Assembly (NCBI RefSeq): GCF_036010665.1 | Contig: NZ_CP108581.1 | Span: 4,011,501 to 4,075,500, forward strand | Direction of reading: 5' to 3' | Length of the DNA stretch: 64,000 nt | Origin: Microbispora sp. NBC_01189 | GTDB taxonomy: Bacteria; Actinomycetota; Actinomycetes; Streptosporangiales; Streptosporangiaceae | In this document: piece after piece, positions 48,597 to 58,208 of the stretch | Position numbering within the stretch: the first letter of the stretch is position 1 | Layout: each line of letters begins with the position of its first letter | The notes under the pieces: model-generated | Database searches by the model: none | The model's input: the letters and a program-made list of their open reading frames with translations, nothing else | What the model was told of the DNA's origin: nothing | Translations under genes and position numbers: made by a program

Positions 48597-50882
48597 GTGT
48601 CCATCGGAGCCGCCACCCATCCCTTGCTCGACGGCCTCAACCCGCAGCAGCGGGACGCCGTGACCCACCAGGGCAGCCCCCTGCTGATCGTCGCGGGGGC
48701 GGGCTCCGGGAAGACCCGGGTGCTGACCCACCGCATCGCCTACCTGCTGGCGGAACGCGGCGTCCAGCCGGGGGAGATCCTCGCGATCACCTTCACCAAC
48801 AAGGCCGCCCGCGAGATGAAGGAGCGGGTCGACAAGCTGATCGGCCCGAGGTCCAGGGCCATGTGGGTGATGACGTTCCACAGCGCCTGCGTACGGATCC
48901 TGCGGCGCGAGGCCAAGCGGCTGGGCTTCACCTCAAGCTTCTCGATCTACGACCAGGCCGACTCCCAGCGGCTGATGGCGATGGTCTGCCGCGAGCTCGA
49001 CCTCGATCCCAAGCGCTACCCGCCGCGGTCGTTCTCGGCCCAGGTCAGCAACTTCAAGAACGAGCTGATCGACTACGAGACGGCGGCCGACCGGGCGTCG
49101 ACCCACCTGGAGCGCACGCTCGCCGAGGCGTACCGCACCTACCAGCGGCGGCTCACCGAGGCCGGCGCGATGGACTTCGACGATCTGATCATGCTGACGG
49201 TCACGTTGTTCCAGCTCTTCCCCGAGGTGGCCGAGCACTACCGGCTCAGGTTCCGGCACGTGATGGTCGACGAGTACCAGGACACCAACCACGCGCAGTA
49301 CACGCTGGTCCGCGAGCTGGTCGGGCGGCCCGAGGTGCGCACCGCCGACGGTGACGTCGTGCGCGAGGGGGTCGAGCCCGCCGAGCTGGTCGTGGTCGGC
49401 GACGCCGACCAGTCGATCTACGCCTTCCGCGGCGCGACGATCCGCAACATCCTGGAGTTCGAGCGCGACTACCCGGACGCCCGGACGATCCTGCTGGAGC
49501 AGAACTACCGCTCCACGCAGACGATCCTGAACGCCGCCAACTCGGTCATCTCGCGCAACGAGGGCCGCAAGCCGAAGAACCTGTGGTCCGACCAGGGCGC
49601 GGGATCGAAGATCATCGGCTACGCGGCCGACAACGAGCACGACGAGGCCATGTTCGTCGCGCAGGAGATCGACCGCCTCTGCGACGACCACGACGTCACG
49701 CCGAGTGACGTGGCGATCTTCTACCGCACGAACGCCGCGTCCCGCGTCTTCGAGGAGATCTTCATCCGCACCGGCCTGCCGTACAAGGTCGTGGGCGGGG
49801 TGCGGTTCTACGAGCGCAAGGAGGTCAAGGACCTGCTCGCCTACCTGCGGGTCCTGGCCAACCCGAACGACACGGTGTCGCTGCGGCGGGTCCTCAACGT
49901 GCCCAAGCGCGGCATCGGCGACCGGGCGGAGGCGATGGTCGAGGCGTTCGCGAACCGGGAGCGCATCGGCTTCTGGGAGGGGCTGCGCCGGGCCGGCGAG
50001 GCGCCGGGGCTGGCCACCCGGTCGCTCAACGCGATCAGGGACTTCGTCGCGATGCTGGAGGAGCTTCGGGCCAAGGAGCTCTCGCTGTCCGACCTCGCGG
50101 AGGAGGTGCTCCGCGTCACCGGCTACCGCGCGGAGCTGGAGACCTCGGGCGACCCGCAGGACGAGAGCCGCCTGGAGAACCTCAACGAGCTGATCTCGGT
50201 GGCCGCCGAGTTCGAGGAGGCCAACCCGGAGGGCACGCTCGTCGACTTCCTGGAGCAGGTCTCGCTGGTCGCCGACGCCGACCAGATCCCGGGTGGGAAC
50301 GCGGGGGTCGTTCCCCCGGGCGACCGCGCTCCCGAGACCGGCGAGCACGGCGGGGTGGTCACGCTGATGACCCTGCACACCGCCAAGGGCCTGGAGTTCC
50401 CGGTGGTGTTCCTCACGGGCATGGAAGACGGCGTCTTCCCCCACATGCGCTCGCTGAGCGACCCGAAGGAGCTGGAGGAGGAGCGCAGGCTGGCGTACGT
50501 CGGCATCACCCGCGCCAAGCAGCGGCTCTACCTGTCCCGCTCGGCGGTGCGGTCCTCGTGGGGGGCGCCGTCGTTCAACCCGGCCTCGCGCTTCCTGTCG
50601 GAGGTGCCGGGCGACCTGGTCGAGTGGCGCGGCGATCCCGGCAAGACCGCCTGGTCCGCCGCGACCTCCCGCCCCTCCGCGCGTACGGCGCCGGCGCCGA
50701 AGGCGGGCGGCCGCCAGGTGCCGAGCCTGTCGCCCGGCGACCGCGTCACCCACGACAGCTTCGGGCTGGGCACGGTCGTCAGCGTGGACGGCGTCGCCGA
50801 GAAGACCCGAGTCAAGATCGACTTCGGTGGGGACGGCGAGAAGACCCTGCTGCTCGCCTACGCGCCCATCGAGAAGCTCTGA
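48597..50882 (+). CDS. pcrA: ATP-dependent DNA helicase PcrA/UvrD1
   Basis: 761 aa from GTG 48597 (a TTG at 48546 gives a longer, less likely frame). It is a superfamily 1A 3'-5' helicase for nucleotide excision repair and replication-fork processing. Motifs: Q-motif LNPQQRDAV, Walker A VAGAGSGKT, Ia TFTNKAAREM, II VDEYQDTN, III GDADQSIYAFRGA, V/VI MTLHTAKGLEFPVVF and VGITRAKQRLYL. The C-terminus has the Tudor-like RNA-polymerase-binding segment LSPGDRVTHDSFGLGTVVSV. The position upstream of sucCD matches mycobacterial uvrD1. Confidence 0.95.
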   Translation: MSIGAATHPLLDGLNPQQRDAVTHQGSPLLIVAGAGSGKTRVLTHRIAYLLAERGVQPGEILAITFTNKAAREMKERVDKLIGPRSRAMWVMTFHSACVRILRREAKRLGFTSSFSIYDQADSQRLMAMVCRELDLDPKRYPPRSFSAQVSNFKNELIDYETAADRASTHLERTLAEAYRTYQRRLTEAGAMDFDDLIMLTVTLFQLFPEVAEHYRLRFRHVMVDEYQDTNHAQYTLVRELVGRPEVRTADGDVVREGVEPAELVVVGDADQSIYAFRGATIRNILEFERDYPDARTILLEQNYRSTQTILNAANSVISRNEGRKPKNLWSDQGAGSKIIGYAADNEHDEAMFVAQEIDRLCDDHDVTPSDVAIFYRTNAASRVFEEIFIRTGLPYKVVGGVRFYERKEVKDLLAYLRVLANPNDTVSLRRVLNVPKRGIGDRAEAMVEAFANRERIGFWEGLRRAGEAPGLATRSLNAIRDFVAMLEELRAKELSLSDLAEEVLRVTGYRAELETSGDPQDESRLENLNELISVAAEFEEANPEGTLVDFLEQVSLVADADQIPGGNAGVVPPGDRAPETGEHGGVVTLMTLHTAKGLEFPVVFLTGMEDGVFPHMRSLSDPKELEEERRLAYVGITRAKQRLYLSRSAVRSSWGAPSFNPASRFLSEVPGDLVEWRGDPGKTAWSAATSRPSARTAPAPKAGGRQVPSLSPGDRVTHDSFGLGTVVSVDGVAEKTRVKIDFGGDGEKTLLLAYAPIEKL

Positions 50883-50913
50883 GCGGCGGCCGGGCGGGAA
50901 GCCCGGCCGCCGC
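50883..50913. terminator. Bidirectional hairpin between pcrA and the convergent secreted-protein gene
   Basis: A perfect 13-bp G+C stem (50883-50895 with 50901-50913) and loop GGGAA begin directly after the pcrA stop. It shares the 17-base core CCGGGCGGGAAGCCCGG with the hairpin at 40038-40071. Confidence 0.85.
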
Positions 50914-50930
50914 GGACGTCCGGGTGCGGA

Positions 50931-51824
50931 TCAGTCGCCCAGGTCGATGACCTGCGGCAGGTCCGGCACGCTGCCGTCGATGTCAGAGGTGGTGGCGACC
51001 TGGTCCTTCGGCGGCGCCTTCACCGTGACCTTCCCGCCCCAGCCGCTGTAGGCGGTCGTGCTGCTCATCTCGATGCCGATGCTCATCTTCTTGAGCTTCA
51101 TGGTCGTCGTCATCGAGCTGACCACCTTGCGGACGAGCTGGTCTCCGCCGATCCACAGCTTCCAGCTGATCACGCCCTTCGACATGCTGGAGGGCAGGCC
51201 CTTGCGCAGCGACGGCACCGCCGCGGCGAGCTGCTTCACCGTGATCGTGCCACGGTAGAGCGTGGTCCGCGCGCCGTTGACGACACCGCCCGCGCCCTTG
51301 GCCTTGGTGGTCGCGAGGACCGCCTGGAGGGCACGCGGGTCGAGCGGGTTGACGAGGCCGCCGATGCCGGTCACCGCCGCGTCCGGGTCCTGCCCGGGCA
51401 GGCGCAGCCACGACTTGCCGTCAGGGAGCAGGTCCGCGTAGATACCTCCGGAGACGTACGACGTCCGGCCGATGGTGATGGTCCGCATCGGGTCGTTCAG
51501 GCCCTTGAGCTCGTCGTCGTCACCCAGCCCGCCACCGTAGTTGTTTTTGGTGGTGAGGTCGGAGGCCGCGACTCCGGACCGGCCGAATTCGAAGACGCCC
51601 TTCGAGCCGGACTTGACGTCGATGAAGCCGCCGTAGTTGAACCTGGCGGATGAGACGACGCGCACGCCGCGGCCGGGAACGAACTGCTTCTTGAGCGCGG
51701 CCACCGGGTTCGCGGGCCGCGCCTGGCTTCCCGCGGTGGTCTGTGCCTGGGCCGGGGCGGCGACGGCGGGCGCGACGAGCGCGGCCGTCGCGGCGCACGC
51801 CAGCGCCATTACTGCTCGCTTCAC
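50931..51824 (-). CDS. Secreted LolA/LppX-like protein
   Basis: 297 aa from GTG 51824, with GGAGG at 8-nt spacing. It has a Sec signal KRAVMALACAATAALVAPAVA with cleavage near AQA-QT and no lipobox Cys. The mature part alternates amphipathic strands (RVVSSARFNYGGFIDVKSGSKG, RTITIGRTSYVSGGIYADL, SWLRLPG) and LRKG/VSSMTTTMKLKKM segments typical of LolA/LppX-type lipid- or ligand-binding half-barrels. It is probably an exported carrier for a hydrophobic molecule or a cell-surface sensor. The family assignment is by pattern only. Confidence 0.7.
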   Translation of the reverse strand: MKRAVMALACAATAALVAPAVAAPAQAQTTAGSQARPANPVAALKKQFVPGRGVRVVSSARFNYGGFIDVKSGSKGVFEFGRSGVAASDLTTKNNYGGGLGDDDELKGLNDPMRTITIGRTSYVSGGIYADLLPDGKSWLRLPGQDPDAAVTGIGGLVNPLDPRALQAVLATTKAKGAGGVVNGARTTLYRGTITVKQLAAAVPSLRKGLPSSMSKGVISWKLWIGGDQLVRKVVSSMTTTMKLKKMSIGIEMSSTTAYSGWGGKVTVKAPPKDQVATTSDIDGSVPDLPQVIDLGD

Positions 51825-52100
51825 GTGGGGTTCCTCCCGTAAGTGCCCTTGATCATCAAGAGCGGCCCGGGAATCCTCGCCGTTCATGATCACGGAAAAG
51901 TCACGAAAATCTAGATTTCCTGTGAAATAGCAGATGAAGGGCGGTATGCGGTTTGATTATCATTTCGCGCGAAAAGTTCGCATGCGAAAGGAACACATGG
52001 AGAAGAGCCCGGCGGAGGGGTGGGCGCGGGAGTGGGCACGGGGAGGGTTCGCCGCCCCGGCGGTTACGCTTCGGGCAGCGGCACCATCTGGGAGGTCTTC

Positions 52101-52502
52101 ATGGCAGGCAGGATTCGGGTCGTCGTCGCCAAGCCAGGGCTCGACGGGCACGACCGCGGCGTCAAGGTCGTGGCGCGGGCGCTGCGGGACGCGGGCATGG
52201 AGGTCGTCTACACCGGGCTGCACCAGACGCCGGAGCAGATCGTCCGCACGGCGATCCAGGAGGACGCGGCGGCCATCGGGCTCTCCATCCTGTCGGGCGC
52301 CCACATGACGCTGTTCGCCCGGCTCTTCGAGGTGCTGCGCGAGGAGGAGGCCGAGGACATCGTCGTGTTCGGCGGCGGCATCATCCCCGAGGCCGACATC
52401 CCCGAACTGGAGCGGATGGGGGTGGCGCGGATCTTCACGCCGGGCTCAACGACGCAGGAGATCGTGGACTGGGTCCGTTCTGCGGTTCCCACCACCGTTT
52501 AG
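52101..52502 (+). CDS. icmB: Cobalamin-binding small subunit of an acyl-CoA mutase (IcmB-like)
   Basis: 133 aa from ATG 52101, with GGAGG 5 nt upstream. It is a stand-alone B12-binding domain: [14 protein letters not shown] carries the D-x-H-x2-G motif with axial ligand His17; GLSILSGAH and [12 protein letters not shown] form the cobalamin tail pocket. Length and sequence match the small subunit of isobutyryl-CoA mutase (IcmB), which combines with a separate large catalytic subunit. That subunit is not encoded in this window. Methylmalonyl-CoA mutase-type partners are an alternative. It lies 157 nt before sucC, linking it to succinyl-CoA metabolism. Confidence 0.87.
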   Translation: MAGRIRVVVAKPGLDGHDRGVKVVARALRDAGMEVVYTGLHQTPEQIVRTAIQEDAAAIGLSILSGAHMTLFARLFEVLREEEAEDIVVFGGGIIPEADIPELERMGVARIFTPGSTTQEIVDWVRSAVPTTV

Positions 52503-52515
52503 GCATTTTGCCCAA

Positions 52516-52545
52516 CCTTGCCGTAATCGAGGGTTGAAGGCAAGG
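52516..52545 (+). terminator. Possible terminator after icmB
   Basis: CCTTGCC (52516-52522) pairs with GGCAAGG (52539-52545); the interior also has AACC/GGTT. It lies 13 nt after the icmB stop and upstream of the sucC promoter region, where TAGGCT (52588-52593) is a plausible -10 box. Confidence 0.45.
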
Positions 52546-52659
52546 CTCCGAGGTGACCCGATGACAAGGCCATGCTCGCGCGGGGACTAGGCTTCTTGCG
52601 CGGAATAGCCGGGCGGGACGACGGCGCCCGGCCTCGGACATCAAAAGGGACGGACCCTC

Positions 52660-53841
52660 GTGGACCTGTTCGAACATCAGGCGAAGGAGCTCTTCGCGGA
52701 GTACGGCATCGCGGTGCCGCGCGGAACAGTGGCGCACACCGCGGATGAGGCGCGGGCGGCTGCCGAGCAGCTCACCGGACGCGTTGTCGTCAAGGCGCAG
52801 GTCAAGACCGGCGGGCGCGGCAAGGCCGGCGGCGTGAAGGTGGCCGACGACGCCGCCGACGCGTACGACAAGGCGACGCGGATCCTCGGCATGGACATCA
52901 AGGGCCACACGGTCCACAAGGTCCTGATCGAGGAGGCCAGCCAGATCGCGGAGGAGTACTACTTCTCCTTCCTCCTCGACCGTGCCAACCGTACGTTCCT
53001 CGCGATCTGCTCCGCCTCCGGCGGCATGGACATCGAGGAGGTCGCGCACACCGCGCCGGAGAAGGTGGCGAAGGTGCCGGTCAGCCCGCTGACGGGCGTC
53101 AGCCGCGCCAGGGCCCGCGAGATCGCGGTGGCCGGCGGCCTGCCGCAGCGGGCGCTGGACGGCGCCGCCGAGCTGATCGAGAAGCTCTGGGCCGTCTTCG
53201 TGGACGAAGACGCCTCCCTCGTCGAGGTCAACCCCATGATCCTTTCGGCCGACGGCCAGGTGAAGGCGCTCGACGGCAAGGTCACCCTCGACGACAACGC
53301 GGACTTCCGCCAGGCGGAGCACGTGACGTACGTCGACAAGGCCGCGGAGGACCCGCTGGAGGCCCGGGCCAAGGAGAAGCACCTCAACTACGTGAAGCTG
53401 GACGGCGACGTCGGCATCATCGGCAACGGCGCCGGCCTGGTCATGTCCACGCTGGACGTCGTGGCGTACGCGGGCGAGGAGTTCCCCGGGCGGCCCAAGC
53501 CGGCCAACTTCCTCGACATCGGCGGCGGGGCCTCGGCCGAGGTCATGGCGAACGGACTGGAGATCATCCTGTCCGACCCGTCGGTGAAGTCGGTCTTCGT
53601 GAACGTCTTCGGCGGCATCACCGCCTGCGACGCGGTCGCCAACGGCATCGTCTCGGCCTTCAAGCTGCTGGAGAGCCGTGGCGAGGAAGTGACCCACCCG
53701 CTCGTCGTCCGCCTGGACGGCAACAACGCCGCTCTCGGGCGGCAGATCCTGGCCGACGCCGCGCTCCCGCGCGTCGAGCTGGTCGACACGATGGACGAAG
53801 CGGCCAAGCGCGCCGCCGAGCTCGCCGCGGTAGGTGCGTAA
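52660..53841 (+). CDS. sucC: Succinyl-CoA synthetase (ADP-forming) beta subunit
   Basis: 393 aa from GTG 52660. TCA-cycle step converting succinyl-CoA to succinate with nucleotide phosphorylation. It has an ATP-grasp N-terminal half ([48 protein letters not shown]) and a C-terminal CoA-ligase half ([36 protein letters not shown]). The sucD start overlaps its stop (TAATG). Confidence 0.97.
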   Translation: MDLFEHQAKELFAEYGIAVPRGTVAHTADEARAAAEQLTGRVVVKAQVKTGGRGKAGGVKVADDAADAYDKATRILGMDIKGHTVHKVLIEEASQIAEEYYFSFLLDRANRTFLAICSASGGMDIEEVAHTAPEKVAKVPVSPLTGVSRARAREIAVAGGLPQRALDGAAELIEKLWAVFVDEDASLVEVNPMILSADGQVKALDGKVTLDDNADFRQAEHVTYVDKAAEDPLEARAKEKHLNYVKLDGDVGIIGNGAGLVMSTLDVVAYAGEEFPGRPKPANFLDIGGGASAEVMANGLEIILSDPSVKSVFVNVFGGITACDAVANGIVSAFKLLESRGEEVTHPLVVRLDGNNAALGRQILADAALPRVELVDTMDEAAKRAAELAAVGA

Positions 53842-54710
53842 TGGCTATCTGGCTCACCGAGAACAGCAAGATCATCGTTCAGGGTATGACCGGCGGTGAG
53901 GGCACCAAGCACACCCGCCGCATGCTCGCCGCCGGGGTGAACGTCGTGGGCGGCGTCAACGCCCGCAAGGCCGGCGTCACGCACGAGGGCCTGCCGGTCT
54001 TTGGCACCGTCACGGAGGCCATGGAGCGGACGGGCGCCGACGTCTCCGTCGTCTTCGTGCCCCCGGCGCACACCAAGGCGGCCGTCCGCGAGGCCATCGA
54101 CGCCGAGATCCCGCTCTGCGTGGTCATCACCGAGGGCGTGCCGGTCCACGACACGACCGAGTTCTGGGCGTACGCCGTCTCCAAGGGCAACAAGACCCGC
54201 ATCATCGGGCCGAACTGCCCCGGCATCGCCTCGCCCGGCGCGTCCAACGCCGGGATCATCCCGGCCGACATCACCACCAAGGGCCGCGTGGGCCTGGTGT
54301 CGAAGTCGGGCACGCTGACCTACCAGCTCATGTACGAGCTGCGCGACATCGGCTTCTCCACCTGCGTCGGCATCGGCGGCGACCCGGTCATCGGCACGAC
54401 GCACATCGACGCGCTCCAGGCGTTCCAGGAGGACCCGGAGACCGACGCGATCGTGATGATCGGCGAGATCGGCGGCGACGCCGAGGAGCGGGCCGCGGCC
54501 TACATCGACGAGCACGTCACCAAGCCGGTCGTCGCCTACGTCGCCGGGTTCACCGCGCCCGAGGGCAAGACCATGGGCCACGCCGGCGCGATCGTGTCCG
54601 GCTCCGCGGGCACCGCCCAGGCCAAGAAGGAAGCCCTGGAGAAGGTCGGCGTCCGCGTCGGCCGCACGCCCAGCGAGACCGCCCGCCTCATGCGCGAGCT
54701 CATGTCGTGA
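53841..54710 (+). CDS. sucD: Succinyl-CoA synthetase alpha subunit
   Basis: 289 aa. CoA-binding Rossmann domain ([30 protein letters not shown]) and catalytic domain with phospho-His in [10 protein letters not shown] near residue 247. GPNCPG and the GEIGGDAEE segment complete the active site. Coupled to sucC by a one-base overlap. A clear hairpin follows at 54741. Confidence 0.97.
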   Translation: MAIWLTENSKIIVQGMTGGEGTKHTRRMLAAGVNVVGGVNARKAGVTHEGLPVFGTVTEAMERTGADVSVVFVPPAHTKAAVREAIDAEIPLCVVITEGVPVHDTTEFWAYAVSKGNKTRIIGPNCPGIASPGASNAGIIPADITTKGRVGLVSKSGTLTYQLMYELRDIGFSTCVGIGGDPVIGTTHIDALQAFQEDPETDAIVMIGEIGGDAEERAAAYIDEHVTKPVVAYVAGFTAPEGKTMGHAGAIVSGSAGTAQAKKEALEKVGVRVGRTPSETARLMRELMS

Positions 54711-54740
54711 CGATCGGGCAGTGACCCCGGATTCGCCGTT

Positions 54741-54776
54741 CGTGACCTCGCGCTCCCTGGGCAGCGTGAGGTCACG
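54741..54776 (+). terminator. Terminator after sucCD
   Basis: CGTGACCTCGCGCT (54741-54754) pairs with AGCGTGAGGTCACG (54763-54776) around an 8-nt loop, giving a 14-bp stem with a single G-U pair, 30 nt after the sucD stop. Confidence 0.8.
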
Positions 54777-54892
54777 ACGCGTTTGACGGCGGGAGCGCCG
54801 ACGGCGGTGGCCGCAAGATCATCCCATTTCGGGCGGGGATGAACGGCGTGGCGACGTGGCGTACGGGGGCCGCGCTGGGATTATGAGGTAGC

Positions 54893-56581
54893 GTGACGGG
54901 ACTTCTCGATCAATTCAGGACCGGTCCCCGCGCGGTCCTCGGCCGCGTGGGCGCCGGTGACGACGAGGAGAGCCGCCGTCCGCTTCCCGTCTCCGGCATG
55001 CTGGCCGCGTTCTGGACACTCGGCGTCGGCATCGCCGTGCTCACCACGCTCACCCTCATCGGCTGGATGGCCGCTCCCCGGGGACCCTTCGGCGAGGGCC
55101 TGCCCGGCGTGTTCCGCACCGCCTGCCAGCTCTGGCTGGCCGCCCACCACGCCGGGTTCGCGATCCCCGGCGGCCGGGTGGGCCTGCTGCCCATCGGGCT
55201 CATGATCCTGCCCGGCGCGCTGCTCTACCGGGCGGGTCTGTGGATGGCACGCGACGCCGACCTGCGGGTGAGGATGCCGGCCCGGCTGCCGAAGGGCACC
55301 CCCCGCGACGTCGAGAACGCCCGCCGCCGCGCCCAGCTCGTGCTCATCGCCCAGGCGGGCATCTCGCTGGCCGCGCCGTACGCGCTGCTCGCCGGGGTGA
55401 TCGCCCTGGTGTCGCGCAACGAGATCATGCAGCCGTTCCCGGGTGAGGCGCTCGTCAGCCACCTGCTGCTGGCCTTCGTCACGGGGTCGGTGGCCACCGC
55501 CCGCACGATCGGGCCGTGGCGGTCGATGCTGCGCCTGCTGCCCGAGCGGCCGCGCTCACTCGTCGCCGGTACGGCCGTCGCGACCGCGCTGCTCCTCACG
55601 GCCGGGGCGGTGCTCGTCCTCGTGACCGTGGCGGTCAACTTCCCCCGGATCCAGCAGATGTCGGAGATCCTCAGCCCCGGCCTGGTCGGCGGCCTGCTGC
55701 TCGTGCTCCTGGAAGTCCTCTACTTCTGCAACGCCGTGATCTGGGGGATGGCGTACATCGCGGGACCCGGCTTCGCGGTGGGCGCGGGAACGCTGGTCGC
55801 GCCCACCGGCGTCAAACTGGGCGCGGTCCCCATGCTGCCGCTGCTCGGCGCGCTGCCGCCGTCCGGCACCGCGCCCCCGTGGGTCATGTCGGTGATCGCG
55901 GTGCCGTTCGCCGTGGGGGCGGTCGCGGGCGTGGTGACGGCCCGCGTGGCGCCCACCCCCTCGATCGAGGCCGCGCCGCTGTGGGGCTTCGTCTGCGGGA
56001 TCACCAGCGGGCTCGCGGCGGGGACGCTCGCGGCGCTGTCGGGCGGCCCGCTCGGCGGGGCCGGGCTGGCCGCCGTGGGGCCCTCCCCCTGGGAGGTGGC
56101 GCTGTCGGTCGCGCTGGAGGTCGGCGTGGCCGCCGGGATCTCGGCCGGCATCGCCAACTGGTGGCTGATCTCCCGGCGGCCGGCGACCCCGCCGGAGCCG
56201 GTCAGGAAGGCCGGCGCAGCCATCGCCAAGGCGGCCGGGAAGGTGCGGCCCGCCCGGGCCGCCCATCTGCCGGGGCACTGGCTGGACGCCACCGAGGCGG
56301 AGACCCAGCCGATCCCGGTGATCAGGGACGACTGGACCGACGAGCACGCCGCGGCGGCGGCGGAGACCTTCGACGACATGGGCGCGCGGCGGGCCGGGGC
56401 CACGCCCCGGAATCCCGGCGACACGGTTCCTGGCAAGCCGCTTCCCGACACCCCGCGCAAACCGGCCGCGAAGCGTGCCCCGAGCCCCCCGCCGAAGCCG
56501 CGCAAGGACATCGTGGACGAGACCGACGACCGCGGCGGCCACGTCATCTACGTCGACCCCTACGCCTGGGACCGCGACTGA
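54893..56581 (+). CDS. DUF6350 membrane protein, PerM-like (Rv0955 type)
   Basis: 562 aa from GTG 54893, preceded by a short-spaced GAGG. About ten to eleven hydrophobic segments fill residues 35-430 (e.g. GMLAAFWTLGVGIAVLTTLTLIGWM; AGISLAAPYALLAGVIALVS; ISAGIANWWL). The C-terminal ~130 residues are a charged cytoplasmic tail ending VIYVDPYAWDRD. The mycobacterial counterpart between sucCD and purNH is PerM, needed for cell-division protein stability in host-like conditions. Position and topology match, so a divisome-related role is the best guess. Confidence 0.82.
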   Translation: MTGLLDQFRTGPRAVLGRVGAGDDEESRRPLPVSGMLAAFWTLGVGIAVLTTLTLIGWMAAPRGPFGEGLPGVFRTACQLWLAAHHAGFAIPGGRVGLLPIGLMILPGALLYRAGLWMARDADLRVRMPARLPKGTPRDVENARRRAQLVLIAQAGISLAAPYALLAGVIALVSRNEIMQPFPGEALVSHLLLAFVTGSVATARTIGPWRSMLRLLPERPRSLVAGTAVATALLLTAGAVLVLVTVAVNFPRIQQMSEILSPGLVGGLLLVLLEVLYFCNAVIWGMAYIAGPGFAVGAGTLVAPTGVKLGAVPMLPLLGALPPSGTAPPWVMSVIAVPFAVGAVAGVVTARVAPTPSIEAAPLWGFVCGITSGLAAGTLAALSGGPLGGAGLAAVGPSPWEVALSVALEVGVAAGISAGIANWWLISRRPATPPEPVRKAGAAIAKAAGKVRPARAAHLPGHWLDATEAETQPIPVIRDDWTDEHAAAAAETFDDMGARRAGATPRNPGDTVPGKPLPDTPRKPAAKRAPSPPPKPRKDIVDETDDRGGHVIYVDPYAWDRD

Positions 56582-56585
56582 CGCC

Positions 56586-56972
56586 TCACCGGCCCGCCGA
56601 TCGCCCGGCTTCGGGGACGGTCGCGGCAAGGCGGTCCCGCAGGCGGGTGAGGCGGCCGATCTCGTCGTTCAGGGCGGCGACGCGGCGCTGGACGACCCCC
56701 GTGCCGCCCGTGCAGCCGGGGGAGCCGTACGGCGGGAGGGTGTCGCCCTCCAGCAGGTCCAGGCGGTCGGCGCAGCCGGCGACGTCCTCGACGGTCAGGC
56801 CGAGGGCGAGTAGCTGCCGCACCAGACGGACGCGGGCGATCTCACGCGGACCGTACTCCCGCTGACCCGACGCGGTGCGCGGCGGGAGGAGCAGCCCGCG
56901 CTGCTCGTAGAAGCGCAGGGCGCGCGGAGTGGTCCCCGTCGCCGCCGCGGCGTCGCCGATCCGCATCCCCAT
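56586..56972 (-). CDS. MerR-family transcriptional regulator
   Basis: 128 aa with a GGAGG site; ATG 56966 is an alternative start. The N-terminal winged helix MRIGDAAAATGTTPRALRFYEQRGLLLP and REYGPREIARVRLVRQLLALGL are classic. A helical dimerisation segment follows, then cysteines at C90-like GCADRL and GSPGCTGG that could sense metal or redox change. It lies 78 nt downstream of the oxidoreductase on the same strand and may regulate it. Confidence 0.88.
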   Translation of the reverse strand: MGMRIGDAAAATGTTPRALRFYEQRGLLLPPRTASGQREYGPREIARVRLVRQLLALGLTVEDVAGCADRLDLLEGDTLPPYGSPGCTGGTGVVQRRVAALNDEIGRLTRLRDRLAATVPEAGRSAGR

Positions 56973-57050
56973 CCCGCCTCCGCCGTCACGCCCTGTCGCC
57001 CGGGTCGTCCCGCTCGCACCCCTTACAGTCGCATGATCACAGCCGCGTTG

Positions 57051-58067
57051 TCAGGGCTCCACGACGACCGTGCCGACGTGCCGGCCGTCGAAGAGCTCGC
57101 GCAATGCCAGCGGCGCGCGGTCGAGGCCCGAGATCCGCGTGTGCGGAAAGGAGATGGATCCCGAGCGGAGCCAGGCGCCGAAGCGCTCCGTCCACTCCGC
57201 GGTGGTCGCCGTGTCTACGCCGGTCAGGCCCCGGAGCGTGATGTTCCTCAGGATGAGCCGGAAGGTGTCCAGCTCCACCGGGGCGGTCGCACCGGTGGAC
57301 GCCGCCGACAGCTGGGTGGCCAGAGTGCCGACCAGGACGAGGCGGGCGCCGGGCCGGGCCGCGTCGGCCGCCGCGCGGAGCTGTTCGCCGCCGACGTTGT
57401 CGACGACCACGTCGACGCCCTCGGGCGCGGCCTCGGCCAGCCGCGCGCCGATCGGGCCGCCGTCGCGGAGCACGACCGCGTCGTAGCCGAGCTCGGCGGT
57501 CATGCGCTCGGCCTTCGCGGCCGAGCCGGTGCTGCCGATCACGCGCGCCGCGCCCAGCAGGCGGGCGATCTGGCCCGCGAGTGATCCGACGCCTCCGGCG
57601 CCCCCGCTGACGAACACCGTCTCTCCCGGGCGCAGGTCCGCGATCCGCGTCAGGGCCGCGTACGCCGTGGCCCCCGGAGCGAGGTGCGCGGCGGGGTCGG
57701 GCAGGGCGCCGTCCAGCGGCTCGGACGCGGGGACCACGGCATACTCGCGCCAGCCCTGGAAGTGCGAGACCAGGTCGCCCGGCCGCAGGCGCACCCCCTC
57801 CCCGGCCGTGACGACCTCGCCGACGGCAGGGCCGAACAACGTGTCGCCGGGCCGCAGGGCCGGAAAGGGCGCGCCCGGCACGCCTCCGGCCATCAGCGTG
57901 CGCAACGCCGGAAAGACCTGGAACCAGCGGTTGCGCACCAGGACCTCGCCGGCCCCCGGCACGGGCAGCGGGACCTCCACGACGGCCAGGTGCTCGGGGC
58001 CGGGCAGACCGGCCGGAACCTCGGCGAGCCGGATCTCCCGTACGGTGCCGGGCGGTGTCTCGGGCAT
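57051..58067 (-). CDS. MDR-family NADP-dependent oxidoreductase (alkenal/one reductase type)
   Basis: 338 aa from ATG 58067 with GAGGAG upstream. It is a medium-chain dehydrogenase/reductase without the structural-zinc cysteines. The N-terminal GroES-like half has EVLVRNRWFQVFPALRTLMAGG. The Rossmann motif is VSGGAGGVGSLAGQIARLLG, followed by VDVVVDNVGGEQL. This pattern is that of leukotriene B4 12-hydroxydehydrogenase / curcumin reductase-like enzymes that reduce alpha,beta-unsaturated carbonyls with NADPH. With the MerR gene it may form a small electrophile-detoxification operon. Confidence 0.85.
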   Translation of the reverse strand: MPETPPGTVREIRLAEVPAGLPGPEHLAVVEVPLPVPGAGEVLVRNRWFQVFPALRTLMAGGVPGAPFPALRPGDTLFGPAVGEVVTAGEGVRLRPGDLVSHFQGWREYAVVPASEPLDGALPDPAAHLAPGATAYAALTRIADLRPGETVFVSGGAGGVGSLAGQIARLLGAARVIGSTGSAAKAERMTAELGYDAVVLRDGGPIGARLAEAAPEGVDVVVDNVGGEQLRAAADAARPGARLVLVGTLATQLSAASTGATAPVELDTFRLILRNITLRGLTGVDTATTAEWTERFGAWLRSGSISFPHTRISGLDRAPLALRELFDGRHVGTVVVEP

Positions 58068-58208
58068 GCGTCTCTCCTCGCGCGACGACGTGAGCGGCCG
58101 TGCGGACCCGCCGCACGCCGCCGCGACGGTAAACCCTGACCCGTACGTCAAGGGCAAACCGGAGGAACGCCCGGCCCCCACGCGCCGGTGGGGGGGCAGA
58201 CGGGGGCG

